DNA of 64,000 nucleotides from Oscillospiraceae bacterium (GCA_009780435.1 WRAB01000007.1:44922-108921); one strand, 5' to 3'; shown: positions 31,926 to 43,017, counted from the first letter of the stretch. Notes: generated from the letters alone by a model not told the origin. Numbers and translations are program-made.

Positions 31926-33440
31926 TTGAAAACACCGACGACACTGATTATCATGGACGGCTACGGTCTGGGTGAAAATCCGAAGACCAGTGCCATCCAC
32001 GCGGCACATACCCTGTTTCTGACGGAACTGTTCCAAAAATACCCCACCACCCAACTGGTGGCATCCGGCGAGGATGTGGGCCTGCCCGACGGGCAGATGG
32101 GCAACAGCGAGGTGGGCCACGTCAACATCGGTGCAGGCCGAGTGATCTATCAAGACCTGCCTAAGATCACCGCCGCCATCCGAGACGGGAGCCTATTTGA
32201 GAACCCGGCATTCAAAGCCGCCATGTCTGCCGCCAGGGAGAATGGCCGCCCCCTGCACCTGTTCGGCCTCATGAGTGACGGCGGCGTCCACAGCCACAAC
32301 ACCCACGTCTGGGGCCTGCTGGAAATGGCCAAGCGGGAGGGGTTGGAGCAGGTATACCTCCACTGCTTCCTAGATGGCCGAGACGTGCCGCCCAAGAGCG
32401 GTGCAGGCTTCGTAGCGGAGTGCGTGGAACAGTGCAAAGAGATCGGTATCGGCAAGGTCGCCACAGTCATGGGTCGGTTCTACGCCATGGATCGTGACCA
32501 GCGCTGGGATCGGGTCGAAGCCGCCTACAACGCCATGGTATTGGGCCAGGGGATTCAAAACCCCGACCCGGTAGATGCCATAGAGAAAAGCTATCAAGAG
32601 GGCGTAACGGACGAGTTTGTCCTCCCCGTGGTCTGCGACCCGACAGGGATGATCGGTGCGGGGGACAGCATCATCTGCTTCAACTTCCGCCCTGACCGGG
32701 CCCGCGAGATCACCCGGGCCTTTGTAGACCCCAACTTCGACGGCTTCGGCCGCAAACGGGGCTACTTCCCCGTCACCTACGTCTGTACCACCCAGTATGA
32801 CGAGGAGATGCCCAACGTCACTGTGGCCTTCCCCCCGGAGCCGATCAACAACACCTTCGGCCAGTATATCTCCGGTCTGGGGCTGACCCAACTCCGTATC
32901 GCCGAGACGGAGAAATACGCCCATGTGACCTTCTTCTTCAACGGCGGCGTGGAAGAGCGCTATCCCGGTGAGGAGCGGGCGCTGATCCCCAGCCCCAAAG
33001 AGTTCCCCACCTATGACCTCATCCCAGAGATGAGCGCATACGCCGTAGCGGAAGAGAGCGTGGAGCGGATCAAGAGCGGACAGTACGACGTGATTATCCT
33101 AAACTTCGCCAACTGCGACATGGTGGGTCACACCGGCGTGTTCGACGCGGCTGTCCGGGCCGTAGAGGCCGTGGATCAATGCGTGGCCCAAGCGGTACAG
33201 GCGACCACGGAAATGGGCGGCATCGCCCTGATCACCTCCGACCACGGCAACGCCGAGAGCATGATGGAGCCCGACGGCTCCCCTCAAACGGCCCACACCA
33301 CCAATCTGGTGCCGCTGACCATCGTGGGGGCCGACGTACAGCTACAACCCGGCCGTCTCTGCGATATCGCACCCACCATGCTGGATCTCATGGGCCTAGA
33401 GCAGCCGGCAGAGATGACGGGCCACAGCTTGATCGTATAG
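31926..33440 (+). CDS. gpmI: 2,3-bisphosphoglycerate-independent phosphoglycerate mutase
   Basis: Interconverts 3- and 2-phosphoglycerate using two Mn ions and a phosphoserine intermediate. The 504-residue protein has the alkaline-phosphatase-superfamily start LIIMDGYGLG, the catalytic serine in GQMGNSEVGHVNIGAG and the metal-binding ITSDHGNAESM near the C-terminus. The TTG start at 31926 is preferred over a GTG at 31911 that overlaps the tpiA stop, since GAGGAG lies 7 bases before it. A normal length for the family. Confidence 0.95.
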   Translation: MKTPTTLIIMDGYGLGENPKTSAIHAAHTLFLTELFQKYPTTQLVASGEDVGLPDGQMGNSEVGHVNIGAGRVIYQDLPKITAAIRDGSLFENPAFKAAMSAARENGRPLHLFGLMSDGGVHSHNTHVWGLLEMAKREGLEQVYLHCFLDGRDVPPKSGAGFVAECVEQCKEIGIGKVATVMGRFYAMDRDQRWDRVEAAYNAMVLGQGIQNPDPVDAIEKSYQEGVTDEFVLPVVCDPTGMIGAGDSIICFNFRPDRAREITRAFVDPNFDGFGRKRGYFPVTYVCTTQYDEEMPNVTVAFPPEPINNTFGQYISGLGLTQLRIAETEKYAHVTFFFNGGVEERYPGEERALIPSPKEFPTYDLIPEMSAYAVAEESVERIKSGQYDVIILNFANCDMVGHTGVFDAAVRAVEAVDQCVAQAVQATTEMGGIALITSDHGNAESMMEPDGSPQTAHTTNLVPLTIVGADVQLQPGRLCDIAPTMLDLMGLEQPAEMTGHSLIV

Positions 33441-34920
<1,480 letters not shown>

Positions 34921-34940
34921 TCACCTTTTGAACGACAGCG

Positions 34941-34978
34941 GGGGATTTCCGTACAGTTCCCACTGTGCGGAAATCCCC
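34941..34978. terminator. Long hairpin after eno
   Basis: GGGGATTTCCGTACAGT pairs with ACTGTGCGGAAATCCCC (about 16 base pairs, one mismatch, 4-base loop). There is no T run, so it may protect the 3' end of the mRNA or terminate inefficiently. Confidence 0.6.
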
Positions 34979-35014
34979 ATTCGTATATGGTGGGGGAGTT
35001 GCGGAGGGACTGTT

Positions 35015-35302
35015 GTGAAACTATTTCTCAAAGTCAGTGTCATTGTTGTTGGCATGGCAATTATGGCCACACTGATCTACTTCTTTGTCTCCGGGATTTT
35101 GCTCATCGCTGTGCAGGCACTGCTGATGGCAGCGTTGTGCGGTATTATGATCGGTGCGCTCATACAGGGAGAGAAACAGGGGATGCCGAGCGAAAAGCGT
35201 TGGCTGTATTTCTCCGTTTTCATGGGAATATTTCTTCTCGTATACGCTGTCGTCAAGCTTGTTCTGTTTCCGGAATCTGCGATTTTTGTATGGAGTTGGT
35301 AG
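35015..35302 (+). CDS. Small three-helix membrane protein
   Basis: A 95-residue hydrophobic protein with three probable membrane helices (VSVIVVGMAIMATLIYFF; LLIAVQALLMAALCGIMIGAL; YFSVFMGIFLLVYAVVKLV). GTG start with GGAGGG 7 bases upstream. No family recognised. It lies alone between the glycolytic operon and the methionine genes. Confidence 0.6.
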   Translation: MKLFLKVSVIVVGMAIMATLIYFFVSGILLIAVQALLMAALCGIMIGALIQGEKQGMPSEKRWLYFSVFMGIFLLVYAVVKLVLFPESAIFVWSW

Positions 35303-35304
35303 GG

Positions 35305-35436
35305 TAGCCCTCCCCTCCCCCAGTCAGGCTTCGCCTGACAGCCCCCTCTGGGCGAGGGGGCCAGAAGGTCAAGGGCCAAAAGCCTCCCTCAAATTGAGGG
35401 AGGTGGCAGAGCGAAGCTCTGACGGAGGGAGGACAT
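35305..35436. repeat. Dispersed repeat (family C), copy 1
   Basis: Contains CCCCCAGTCAGGCTTCGCCTGACAG, a palindrome, GAGGGGGC pairs, then CCTCAAATTGAGGGAGG and GGCAGAGCGAAGCTCTGACGGAGG. A second copy lies at 40286-40505. Its last bases (GACGGAGGGAGG) provide the ribosome binding site of the next gene. Confidence 0.85.
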
Positions 35437-35439
35437 CAC

Positions 35440-36135
35440 GTGAAACGATCAACCATCAACCGCACAGAAGTCCTGCGCTATCTCGGCCACTCCGGCGGGG
35501 CGCTGGATGCCCAAGTGGAGGCCCAACTGGATCGGGCCGCAGAATTAGTACTAGAGCTGGTGGAGCCCCGGTCTGTCTATCGGGTGTTTTCGCTCAATCG
35601 GGACGGGGATGTGCTCCGGCTCCAGGGGACGAATGTCGCCCTGGCGGGGGAGGACATTCTGGTTCATCTGGAGGGTGCGGATCAGTGCGTACTGATGGCG
35701 GTTACCATGGGTGCGCCCATAGAGACGGCCATCCGGCGGGCGCAGGTGGCGGATATGGCCCTGGCCGTGATATTGAACGCTACGGCAGATGCGGCAGTGG
35801 AGCAGATTTGCAATTCACTCCAATCCGAGATCGGAGATTGGGCAAAAATGGAAAGCTTGTGCTTGGGCGGACGATTCTCTCCGGGGTATGGGGATATGCC
35901 TCTGTCCCAACAAGAGGAGATATGCAATCTGTTGCATACGGCACGGCGGATCGGGGTTTCGGTCACATCGCAATATTTGTTGACGCCGCGCAAATCTATA
36001 ACGGCGGTGTTAGGGCTTTATAGCGGGCAAATAGCGCGGCGATGGACCGGTTGTACAGCGTGTCTGGCGAGAGATAACTGCGTTTTGAGAAAGGCGGGGA
36101 GAACTTGTGAGAAATCGAAATCGCCTGTTGGATAA
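35440..36135 (+). CDS. Stand-alone MetH activation domain protein
   Basis: A 231-residue protein equivalent to the C-terminal reactivation domain of cobalamin-dependent methionine synthase, which binds SAM and re-methylates oxidised cobalamin. Visible marks are RFSPGYGDMPLSQQ (~147-160) and the later LTPRKSITAVLG, both typical of the domain, and a C-terminal cysteine motif CTACLARDNCVL. The start is GTG, with a ribosome binding site from the repeat upstream. It overlaps metH by 29 bases, so the two are translationally coupled. Confidence 0.9.
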   Translation: MKRSTINRTEVLRYLGHSGGALDAQVEAQLDRAAELVLELVEPRSVYRVFSLNRDGDVLRLQGTNVALAGEDILVHLEGADQCVLMAVTMGAPIETAIRRAQVADMALAVILNATADAAVEQICNSLQSEIGDWAKMESLCLGGRFSPGYGDMPLSQQEEICNLLHTARRIGVSVTSQYLLTPRKSITAVLGLYSGQIARRWTGCTACLARDNCVLRKAGRTCEKSKSPVG

Positions 36136-38500
36136 AGCCCTGTCTGGATTTTTATACTTAGACGGCGCTATGGGAACCATGCTCCAGCAGAGCGGTCTGA
36201 ATGCGGGCGAAAATCCCATGTGTTTGAATATCACAAATCCCGACCTGATCACGCAGGTGCATAGGCAATACGTGGCGGCTGGCAGTGATATTCTCCTCAC
36301 CAATACCTTCGGGACCAACAGACAAAAACTCCACGGCACGGGCTATCCGCCGGGACAAATTATCCACGCCGCCGTATCGGCGGCACGGCAGGCGGCGGCA
36401 CGGCAGGCGGCGGGGGCGGATACTCTGGTGGCATTGGACGTCGGCCCCATTGGGGAGCTTTTAGCTCCGTTGGGGACGCTGACATTTGATGATGCCTACG
36501 ATCTATTCCGGGAACAGGTCGAGGCGGGCCGGAACGCCGGGGTGGATTTGGTCTTTATCGAGACCATGGCGGATTTAAACGAAGTCCGGGCGGCAATCCT
36601 GGCGGTGAAAGAGTGCTCCGATCTGCCGATTTTTGTGACCATGACCTTCCAGCCCGACGGACGGACGTTTACGGGCTGTCTGCCGGAGAGTTTTGCCATG
36701 GTGGCGGGCGGCCTGGGGGCCGATGCCCTGGGGATCAACTGCTCCACTGGCCCCCGTGAGATGCGAGACGTGGTGGCCCGGATCGTCGCGGCCACGGATC
36801 TGCCCGTTATCGTCAAGCCAAACGCCGGATTGCCGGATCCCGCTACTGGAATTTACGATCTCTCCCCGGCAGAGTTCGCCGCCGCAGTGGCGGAACTCAC
36901 GGCATTGGGCGTCTCTGTCGTGGGCGGATGTTGTGGAACCAGTCCGGCGTATATTACGGCCCTCAAGGATCAGCTAGCGGGGGCGAATCCGATTGTTCGA
37001 CAGCCGCGGGCGCGAAACAGTATGGTCTGCTCCGCCGTTCGGACGGTGGAGATCAGCGGCGTGCAGGTCATCGGGGAGCGGATCAACCCCACGGGGAAAC
37101 GAGAATTTCGCCAGGCCCTCATAGAGGGGAATCTGGACTATATTCTGGCCCAGGCCATCAGCCAGGAGGTTGCAGGGGCCGATCTGCTGGATGTCAATGT
37201 GGGCGTGCCGGAACTGGATGAACCGGCCCAGATGGCCCGGATTGTCCCCGCCATCCAGTCGGTGACGGGGTTGCCCTTGGTGATCGACTCCAGCAATCCG
37301 GACGCATTAGAGGCAGGGCTGCGCGCGTACTGCGGCAAGGCCGTTGTCAACTCTATAAGCGGAGAACAGGCGGCGCTGGATCGGATATTGCCCCTGGTGA
37401 AACAATATGGCGCTTCTGTGGTGGGGTTGACTCTGGATGAACAGGGCATCCCGGAGACCGCCGAGGGGCGGTTGGAAATCGCCCGGCGGATTTTGAACGC
37501 CGCTTTGGCCCACGGCATTCCCCGAGAGGACGTGTTCATCGACTGCCTGACCCTGACGGTCTCCGCCCAGCCCCAGGGGGCGACAGAGACCCGAAAGGCC
37601 GTCCGCATGGTACGGCAGGAATTGGGGCTACAGGCGGTGCTGGGGGTGTCCAATATCTCCTTTGGATTGCCCAATCGTCCGCTGATCAATCAGACGTTTT
37701 TGACCATGGCCTTAGAGGCGGGCCTCACCCTGCCGATCTGTAATCCCAACGACCAGGGGATGATGGACGCCATCGCCGCCTTTCGGCTCTTGGCCCTGGC
37801 TGACCCGGGCGGGGCGAGTTTTATCGCCCGGTTCTCTGCACAGGAAGCCGCCCCGGTACCTGTTGCCGTCGCCGGGAATCAAGATATCACTTACGCCATT
37901 TGTAAGGGCCTGCGGGATGAGGCCCGCTCTATCACCGCATCGCTCCTGGAGACCTGGGACGAGGTGGAACTTGTGCAAACCTTGCTCATCCCGGCCCTGG
38001 ATCAGGTGGGCCAGCGGTTTGAGGCGGGGGAATTATTTCTGCCCCAACTCCTAAACGCCGCCGGGGCCGCCGGAGGAGCATTTGATCTGATAAAAGAGCG
38101 CTTGACGAGACGGGGGGCCGCCCCCTTAGAGAAGGGGACAATCGTCCTGGCAACAGTTGCGGGCGATATTCACGACATTGGCAAGAACATTGTCAAGGTC
38201 ATCTTGGAAAACTACGGTTACCGTGTCATTGACCTGGGGAAAGACGTGCCGCCGGAGCAGGTGGTGGAGGCGGTGGTTCGGGAGAATATCCGGCTGGTGG
38301 GTCTCAGCGCACTCATGACCACCACGCTGGGGAGTATGGCGGATACGATCACCCGGTTGAAATCGGCGGGCTGTGCCTGCAAGATCATGGTGGGCGGCGC
38401 CGTGTTGACGCCGGAATACGCACAAGAGATCGGTGCGGATTACTACGCCAGAGACGCCAAAGACGGCGTCGCCTGTGCCAGGGAGGTATTTGGTGCGTAG
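36107..38500 (+). CDS. metH: Cobalamin-dependent methionine synthase lacking the activation domain
   Basis: Transfers methyl from methyl-THF via cob(I)alamin to homocysteine. The 797 residues contain a homocysteine S-methyltransferase barrel (~1-290; LDGAMGTMLQQ, zinc cysteines in GINCSTG and GGCCGTSP), a pterin-binding barrel (~315-570; GERINPTGKREF), a cobalamin module cap and a B12-binding domain (~590-797; DIHDIGKN with the base-off histidine). The activation domain of E. coli MetH is missing and is supplied by the gene upstream. The start is GTG. Confidence 0.95.
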   Translation: MRNRNRLLDKALSGFLYLDGAMGTMLQQSGLNAGENPMCLNITNPDLITQVHRQYVAAGSDILLTNTFGTNRQKLHGTGYPPGQIIHAAVSAARQAAARQAAGADTLVALDVGPIGELLAPLGTLTFDDAYDLFREQVEAGRNAGVDLVFIETMADLNEVRAAILAVKECSDLPIFVTMTFQPDGRTFTGCLPESFAMVAGGLGADALGINCSTGPREMRDVVARIVAATDLPVIVKPNAGLPDPATGIYDLSPAEFAAAVAELTALGVSVVGGCCGTSPAYITALKDQLAGANPIVRQPRARNSMVCSAVRTVEISGVQVIGERINPTGKREFRQALIEGNLDYILAQAISQEVAGADLLDVNVGVPELDEPAQMARIVPAIQSVTGLPLVIDSSNPDALEAGLRAYCGKAVVNSISGEQAALDRILPLVKQYGASVVGLTLDEQGIPETAEGRLEIARRILNAALAHGIPREDVFIDCLTLTVSAQPQGATETRKAVRMVRQELGLQAVLGVSNISFGLPNRPLINQTFLTMALEAGLTLPICNPNDQGMMDAIAAFRLLALADPGGASFIARFSAQEAAPVPVAVAGNQDITYAICKGLRDEARSITASLLETWDEVELVQTLLIPALDQVGQRFEAGELFLPQLLNAAGAAGGAFDLIKERLTRRGAAPLEKGTIVLATVAGDIHDIGKNIVKVILENYGYRVIDLGKDVPPEQVVEAVVRENIRLVGLSALMTTTLGSMADTITRLKSAGCACKIMVGGAVLTPEYAQEIGADYYARDAKDGVACAREVFGA

Positions 38501-40262
38501 AGAGTCGAACCAACAAAAATTAGTCCAAGGCCCGTTATTATTCGACGGGGCCATGGGGACCTATTACGCCACGCAAAACAAAGCGCCCGCAGCGCAGTGC
38601 GAAATTGCCAACCGGACGGAGCCCGCTCTGATCGGCGAAATCCACCGGGCCTATATAGGCGCCGGGTGTAGCGCCATCAAGACCAATACCTTCGGTCTCG
38701 CCGCCATTGCCGACGAGCAGGGCCTTGCCGAGGCGGAAGACCTTTTATGTTGCGCCTGGACCATCGCCCAAGAAGCGGTGGTGGATCGAGATGTGGCCAT
38801 TTTCGCAGACTTGGGGCCTCCAATCCCCGGGGGCGAGGACGCGCTTCCTGTTTATCAGGCCCTAGTGGATCAATTTCTGGCCCTGGGGGCGACAAATTTT
38901 CTCTTTGAGACTTTTTCTAATGATACGTTGATCCGCGCCCTTGCGGCCCATATCCGCACCCAGGTACCGGACGCCTATGTCATCGCCTCGTTTGCCGTCT
39001 CACCCGACGGGTTCACCGCAGAGGGCCGGAGCGGGCGGGCGTTGGTGCAGGGCATCCTGGACGATCAACTGGCGGACGCCGCCGGGTTCAACTGTGTATC
39101 CGGGCCGGGGCATCTGCTCCCGTTGATCCGAGAGATGGACACATCCCGCTATCCCCTGTCCATCATGCCAAACGCCGGATACCCCACTGTTATGGGACGG
39201 CGCACCGTATACGGCGGCAGTGCGGCCTATTTCGCCGCCAGACTCCGGGAGATGGCGGATCAGGGCGCACAAATTCTGGGGGGCTGTTGCGGGACGACGC
39301 CCGACTATATCCGCAAGACCGCCGAGGCGTTGCGGAGGGGTTCCCCCGCGTCGTCGGTCACTGTGATAGCAAGAGAACCCATAGCACCGCCCCTTGCGGA
39401 GCCGGAGAAAAATCGCTTTCGGGAGAAGCTCATGAGCGGTCAGCGGGTTGTGGCGGTGGAGTTGGATTCCCCCCTGGATTGTAATATCTCCAAATACATG
39501 GAGGGCGCCAAACTGCTCCAATCCAGCGGTGCGGATGTGATTACCATTGCCGACTGTCCCGTGGCCCGCTCCCGGATGGACAGCAGTATTGTGGCCTGTA
39601 AGCTCCGGCGGGAATTGGGCGTAGACGCCCTGCCCCATCTGACCTGCCGGGATCGGAACTTAAACGCCACCAGAGCGCTGCTCCTGGGCCTCTCTGCCGA
39701 GGGGGTGCACAATGTCCTGATCGTCACCGGGGATCCCGTCCCCACGGCGGAACGGGGTGCGGTGAAGAGCGTGTACAACTTCAACGCCCGGATGCTGGCC
39801 AAGTATATCCAGACCTTAAATGAAGACTTATTCCAGACCCCTTTTCTCGTGGGCGGGGCCTTAAATGTCAATGCGAAAAACTTCGAGGTCCAGTTGCGAT
39901 TGGCCCGGGAAAAAGTTGAAAATGGTGTGGAATTGCTCTTGACCCAGCCCATTATGACCCGGCGGGGGATGGACAATTTGTGCCGGGCGAAAGATGCCCT
40001 GGATTGTAAGATTCTAGGCGGTATTATGCCCATTGTCAGCCATCGCAACGCCCAGTTCATTGCAGCTGAACTCCAGGGCATGGAGGTCGATCCCGAGACT
40101 GTAGAACGGTACCGGGACTTATCAAAAGAGGACGCCGCCCGGTTGGGAATCGAGTTGTCTCTGGAGATAGCGGGTAAGATCGCGCAAGACATTGACGGCT
40201 ACTATCTCGTCACCCCGTTCCAGCGCACGGATATGATTGCGGCTATTATGCAAGAATTATAG
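38493..40262 (+). CDS. Homocysteine S-methyltransferase / methylenetetrahydrofolate reductase fusion (YitJ-like)
   Basis: A 589-residue bifunctional protein. Residues ~1-290 form a homocysteine methyltransferase barrel (LFDGAMGTYYAT; GFNCVSGPG; GGCCGTTPDYI) and ~310-589 a MetF-like flavin reductase (VVAVELDSPLD; ADVITIADCPVAR; HLTCRDRNLNATR). Similar fusions are YitJ in Bacillus. It would provide methyl-THF and perhaps a second methyl-transfer route. The GTG start at 38493 follows GGGAGG and overlaps metH by 8 bases. Confidence 0.93.
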   Translation: MRRESNQQKLVQGPLLFDGAMGTYYATQNKAPAAQCEIANRTEPALIGEIHRAYIGAGCSAIKTNTFGLAAIADEQGLAEAEDLLCCAWTIAQEAVVDRDVAIFADLGPPIPGGEDALPVYQALVDQFLALGATNFLFETFSNDTLIRALAAHIRTQVPDAYVIASFAVSPDGFTAEGRSGRALVQGILDDQLADAAGFNCVSGPGHLLPLIREMDTSRYPLSIMPNAGYPTVMGRRTVYGGSAAYFAARLREMADQGAQILGGCCGTTPDYIRKTAEALRRGSPASSVTVIAREPIAPPLAEPEKNRFREKLMSGQRVVAVELDSPLDCNISKYMEGAKLLQSSGADVITIADCPVARSRMDSSIVACKLRRELGVDALPHLTCRDRNLNATRALLLGLSAEGVHNVLIVTGDPVPTAERGAVKSVYNFNARMLAKYIQTLNEDLFQTPFLVGGALNVNAKNFEVQLRLAREKVENGVELLLTQPIMTRRGMDNLCRAKDALDCKILGGIMPIVSHRNAQFIAAELQGMEVDPETVERYRDLSKEDAARLGIELSLEIAGKIAQDIDGYYLVTPFQRTDMIAAIMQEL

Positions 40263-40285
40263 TTGATGGCATCGGCGGCTCCTCT

Positions 40286-40560
40286 AGGCCTCCCCCAGTC
40301 AGGCTGCGCCTGACAGTCCCCTCAAAACGAGGGGGCCGAAGGCCAATCCTCAGTCAGCTTTGCCCCCCAGGGGGCCTTCTCTTGCCGCAGGGCGGCAATT
40401 CACCTTGTGAAAGCTCCTTTGGGAAAGGCGCTTTCAGGTCAAGGGCGTGGCGGCCTAAAAACCTCCTTTTCGGAGGTGGCAGAGCGAAGCTCTGACGGAG
40501 GATTATCCCTGCGGGGCGGGCGGCAGATTGCCGCCCCTACAAGAGTGAATCGGCGCATCG
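40286..40560. repeat. Dispersed repeat (family C), copy 2, compound
   Basis: Same modules as copy 1: CCCCCAGTCAGGCTGCGCCTGACAG near 40291, a middle stretch with inverted GGGGGCCTTCTC..., and GGAGGTGGCAGAGCGAAGC with CTCTGACGGAGG near 40490-40502. It ends with GGCGGCAGATTGCCGCCCCTAC, a different short palindrome. It fills the gap between the fusion gene and the DUF436 gene; no ORF here is convincing. Confidence 0.8.
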
Positions 40561-40577
40561 AAAAAGGAGGTCGTGTA

Positions 40578-41120
40578 ATGCAATTACAAAAAATCCAGAC
40601 AGAGACGACCCAGGCTGTTCAGGCCCTGTTAGCGGAGGCGAATCTTCGTCCGGGGGATTTGTTCGTGGTGGGTTGTTCCACCAGCGAGGTGGCGGGGGAA
40701 CATATCGGCCGAGCCGGGAGTTTAGAGATCGCTGCCGCCATCTTTGACGGACTCTACCCCGCCCTGCAAGCGGGGGGGATTGCCCTGGCTGTACAATGTT
40801 GTGAGCACTTGAATCGCGCCCTGGTGGTGGAATGCGCTACAGCGGAGCGGGCTGGATTGGAGATCGTATCCGCCGTGCCCTATCCGGAGGCGGGGGGCGC
40901 TTTTGCCGCCGTGGCCTGGAATCGGTTCTCCGACCCTGTATTGGCGGAGCGCATCGAAGCCCGGGCCGGGATGGACATCGGCGGGACGCTCATCGGGATG
41001 CATCTTGCCCCCGTGGCGGTCCCCGTGCGACTGCCCATCCGATCCATCGGAAAGGCCCACTTGATCTGTGCGAGAAGCCGTCCAAAGCGAATCGGCGGCC
41101 AGCGGACGAAATATATATAA
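40578..41120 (+). CDS. DUF436 (YwlG/TIGR01440) family protein
   Basis: A 180-residue protein with DLFVVGCSTSEVAGEHIG (~31-48), AVQCCEHLNRALVVE and AFAAVAWNRFSDPV; these are family-wide. Function is unknown in Bacillus YwlG and others. The start at 40578 follows AAAAAGGAGG. Its place after the methionine genes may be chance because the repeat separates them. Confidence 0.88.
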   Translation: MQLQKIQTETTQAVQALLAEANLRPGDLFVVGCSTSEVAGEHIGRAGSLEIAAAIFDGLYPALQAGGIALAVQCCEHLNRALVVECATAERAGLEIVSAVPYPEAGGAFAAVAWNRFSDPVLAERIEARAGMDIGGTLIGMHLAPVAVPVRLPIRSIGKAHLICARSRPKRIGGQRTKYI

Positions 41121-41134
41121 GGCGGGGAATTCAC

Positions 41135-42379
41135 ATGAAGCGATTTAAATGGGAACGGCACTATCTGCACTGGGGCATCACGGCCTTTTCGGTGATCGTA
41201 TGCAGCTTGATTTTCTATTTCTCCATCCTCCACTGGATCTATATGCGGGAGTTCTTTGGGCTTATCGGCAGAACCATGGCGCCTATTGTCTGGGGCTTCA
41301 TCTTCGCCTATATGCTGACCCCTTTTGCAAGATTCCTGGAGCGGATGCTACATAAGGTCGGCGGACGGCTTTTTGGTAAACGTCCCCTGCTCAAAAAGCG
41401 GATTTTCCGGGCTGTCGGTATTTTACTGGCGGTGATCATCACCCTTTTGGTGGTGACGATCCTTCTGCTCCACCTGTTGCCGGAGGTCTACTCCAGCGTA
41501 GAGAGCCTCATTGACAACATTCCCGGCTACTTTGCGGAGATCGCAGGGCTTGCACAGCGATTCTTAGACGATATTCCCGCCTTGGAGGCGGTCACTATCG
41601 ACCTGCTGAGGGAGGGAGAGAATCTCTTGTCCACCTGGGTGGACGAGACCCTTTGGCCAAACCTGGATATTGTCATCGTCGCCGTCACGGCGGGGGTGTT
41701 TGGGGTGATCCGGATTGCGGTCAACCTGGCATTGGGGCTGGTGCTCTCCGTCTATATTATGTACAACCGGGAACTCCTGGCCGCCCAGTTGAAAAAACTC
41801 TTCCACAGCTTGATGCCTCCCAAGCGTGTGTCCGTTGTGCTAAACGCCGCACACTATCTGGATCGGGCCTTCGGCGGGTTTTTCTTGGGCCGCTTTGTGG
41901 ACGCACTCATTGTCGGGGGCATCACCTTTGTATTCCTCTCTCTGATGAATATGCCCTATACGGCCCTGGTCAGCTTGATTGTCGGTGTCACCAATGTAGT
42001 CCCCTACTTCGGCCCGTTTATCGGCGGCATCCCATCGGCCCTGTTGATCCTCATGGAGGATCCCGCCCAGGGCGTGATCTTCATCATCTTTATCGTCGCA
42101 TTGCAACTGGTGGACGGGAATTTCATCGGCCCCCGGATATTATCCACCACCACGGGGATCAGCGGTCTCTGGGTGATGATCTCCATCCTGGTGGGCGGCG
42201 GCTTGTTCGGCTTTGTGGGTATGATCTGCGGCGTCCCGGTGTTCTCTGTGCTCTATGCGGGGGTCCGCTACTTGTCCAATAAACGATTGGAGCGAAAAGC
42301 CATGTCAACGGAGACCACGGCCTACGGGCCGGAGCCTCCGCCTCCGCCGCTGATCGAAGAAGAGACGGAGATTGAGTGA
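41135..42379 (+). CDS. AI-2E family (PerM/DUF20) transporter
   Basis: A 414-residue polytopic protein with about seven helices; N-terminal pair, a long amphipathic loop (~105-165), and conserved IGPRILSTTTGISGLWVMISILVGGGLFG motif (~325-355). Members export varied substrates or act as Na+/H+ antiporters; the autoinducer-2 name is historical. The C-terminal tail has a run of prolines (PEPPPPPLIEEE). Confidence 0.88.
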   Translation: MKRFKWERHYLHWGITAFSVIVCSLIFYFSILHWIYMREFFGLIGRTMAPIVWGFIFAYMLTPFARFLERMLHKVGGRLFGKRPLLKKRIFRAVGILLAVIITLLVVTILLLHLLPEVYSSVESLIDNIPGYFAEIAGLAQRFLDDIPALEAVTIDLLREGENLLSTWVDETLWPNLDIVIVAVTAGVFGVIRIAVNLALGLVLSVYIMYNRELLAAQLKKLFHSLMPPKRVSVVLNAAHYLDRAFGGFFLGRFVDALIVGGITFVFLSLMNMPYTALVSLIVGVTNVVPYFGPFIGGIPSALLILMEDPAQGVIFIIFIVALQLVDGNFIGPRILSTTTGISGLWVMISILVGGGLFGFVGMICGVPVFSVLYAGVRYLSNKRLERKAMSTETTAYGPEPPPPPLIEEETEIE

Positions 42380-42382
42380 GCC

Positions 42383-43009
42383 ATGAAACTACGCCTCCAA
42401 TATAACAACATGGCACCCTATCTTGTGGCGAGCGATATCATTGATTTTGGAGATCAATTTTCCCGTGAGGTGACAGAACTGGCCTTTGAGATTGCCGCCC
42501 GCTCGACAGATGAAATTGACTGCATCAAAAATGCGTTTGCATATGTGCGGGATCACATTTCACATTCGGCGGATATTCAGGGGAAGATCGTCACTTGCAC
42601 GGCCTCCGAGGTGTTGCGTGCAAAAGAGGGCATCTGTTATGCCAAGTCTCATCTATTGGCCGCAATATTACGCTGCAACCAGATTCCCGCCGGGTTTTGC
42701 TATCAGAGGCTTTTGCTGGACGATATATCGGCCCCGCATCTGATTTTACACGGCTTAAACGCTGTCTATATCGAGAAACTGAATCGGTGGATTCGTTTGG
42801 ACGCAAGAGGCAACAAACCCGGTGTAGATGCGCAGTTTTCCCTTGTACAGGAACAGTTGGCGTTTCCTGTCCGCAGCGAAAAGGGAGAAGAAGACATTCC
42901 TGTCATATTTGCAAGCCCCGATAAACATGTCATACAGGCTTTGACAGACAATATGTGTCTGGAAACGTTGTGGACCAATTTGCCCACTGCGCTCTATCCC
43001 ACGGCATAA
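42383..43009 (+). CDS. Transglutaminase-like (cysteine protease fold) protein
   Basis: A 208-residue protein with the transglutaminase-like triad: Cys in GICYAKSHLLAAILR (~83), His in LILHGLNAVY (~123) and Asp in WIRLDARGN (~138). Such bacterial proteins are peptidases or, in some cases, act on glycan or peptide substrates; no signal peptide is visible, so it is probably cytoplasmic. It lies 4 bases after the AI-2E gene, so the two are probably co-transcribed. Confidence 0.85.
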   Translation: MKLRLQYNNMAPYLVASDIIDFGDQFSREVTELAFEIAARSTDEIDCIKNAFAYVRDHISHSADIQGKIVTCTASEVLRAKEGICYAKSHLLAAILRCNQIPAGFCYQRLLLDDISAPHLILHGLNAVYIEKLNRWIRLDARGNKPGVDAQFSLVQEQLAFPVRSEKGEEDIPVIFASPDKHVIQALTDNMCLETLWTNLPTALYPTA

Positions 43010-43017
43010 GTAAAAAA

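Noticed and set aside
35305..35439. SAM riboswitch or T-box before the methionine genes
   Set aside because: The region is fully explained by repeat family C; no T-box core or SAM-I junction motif was seen.
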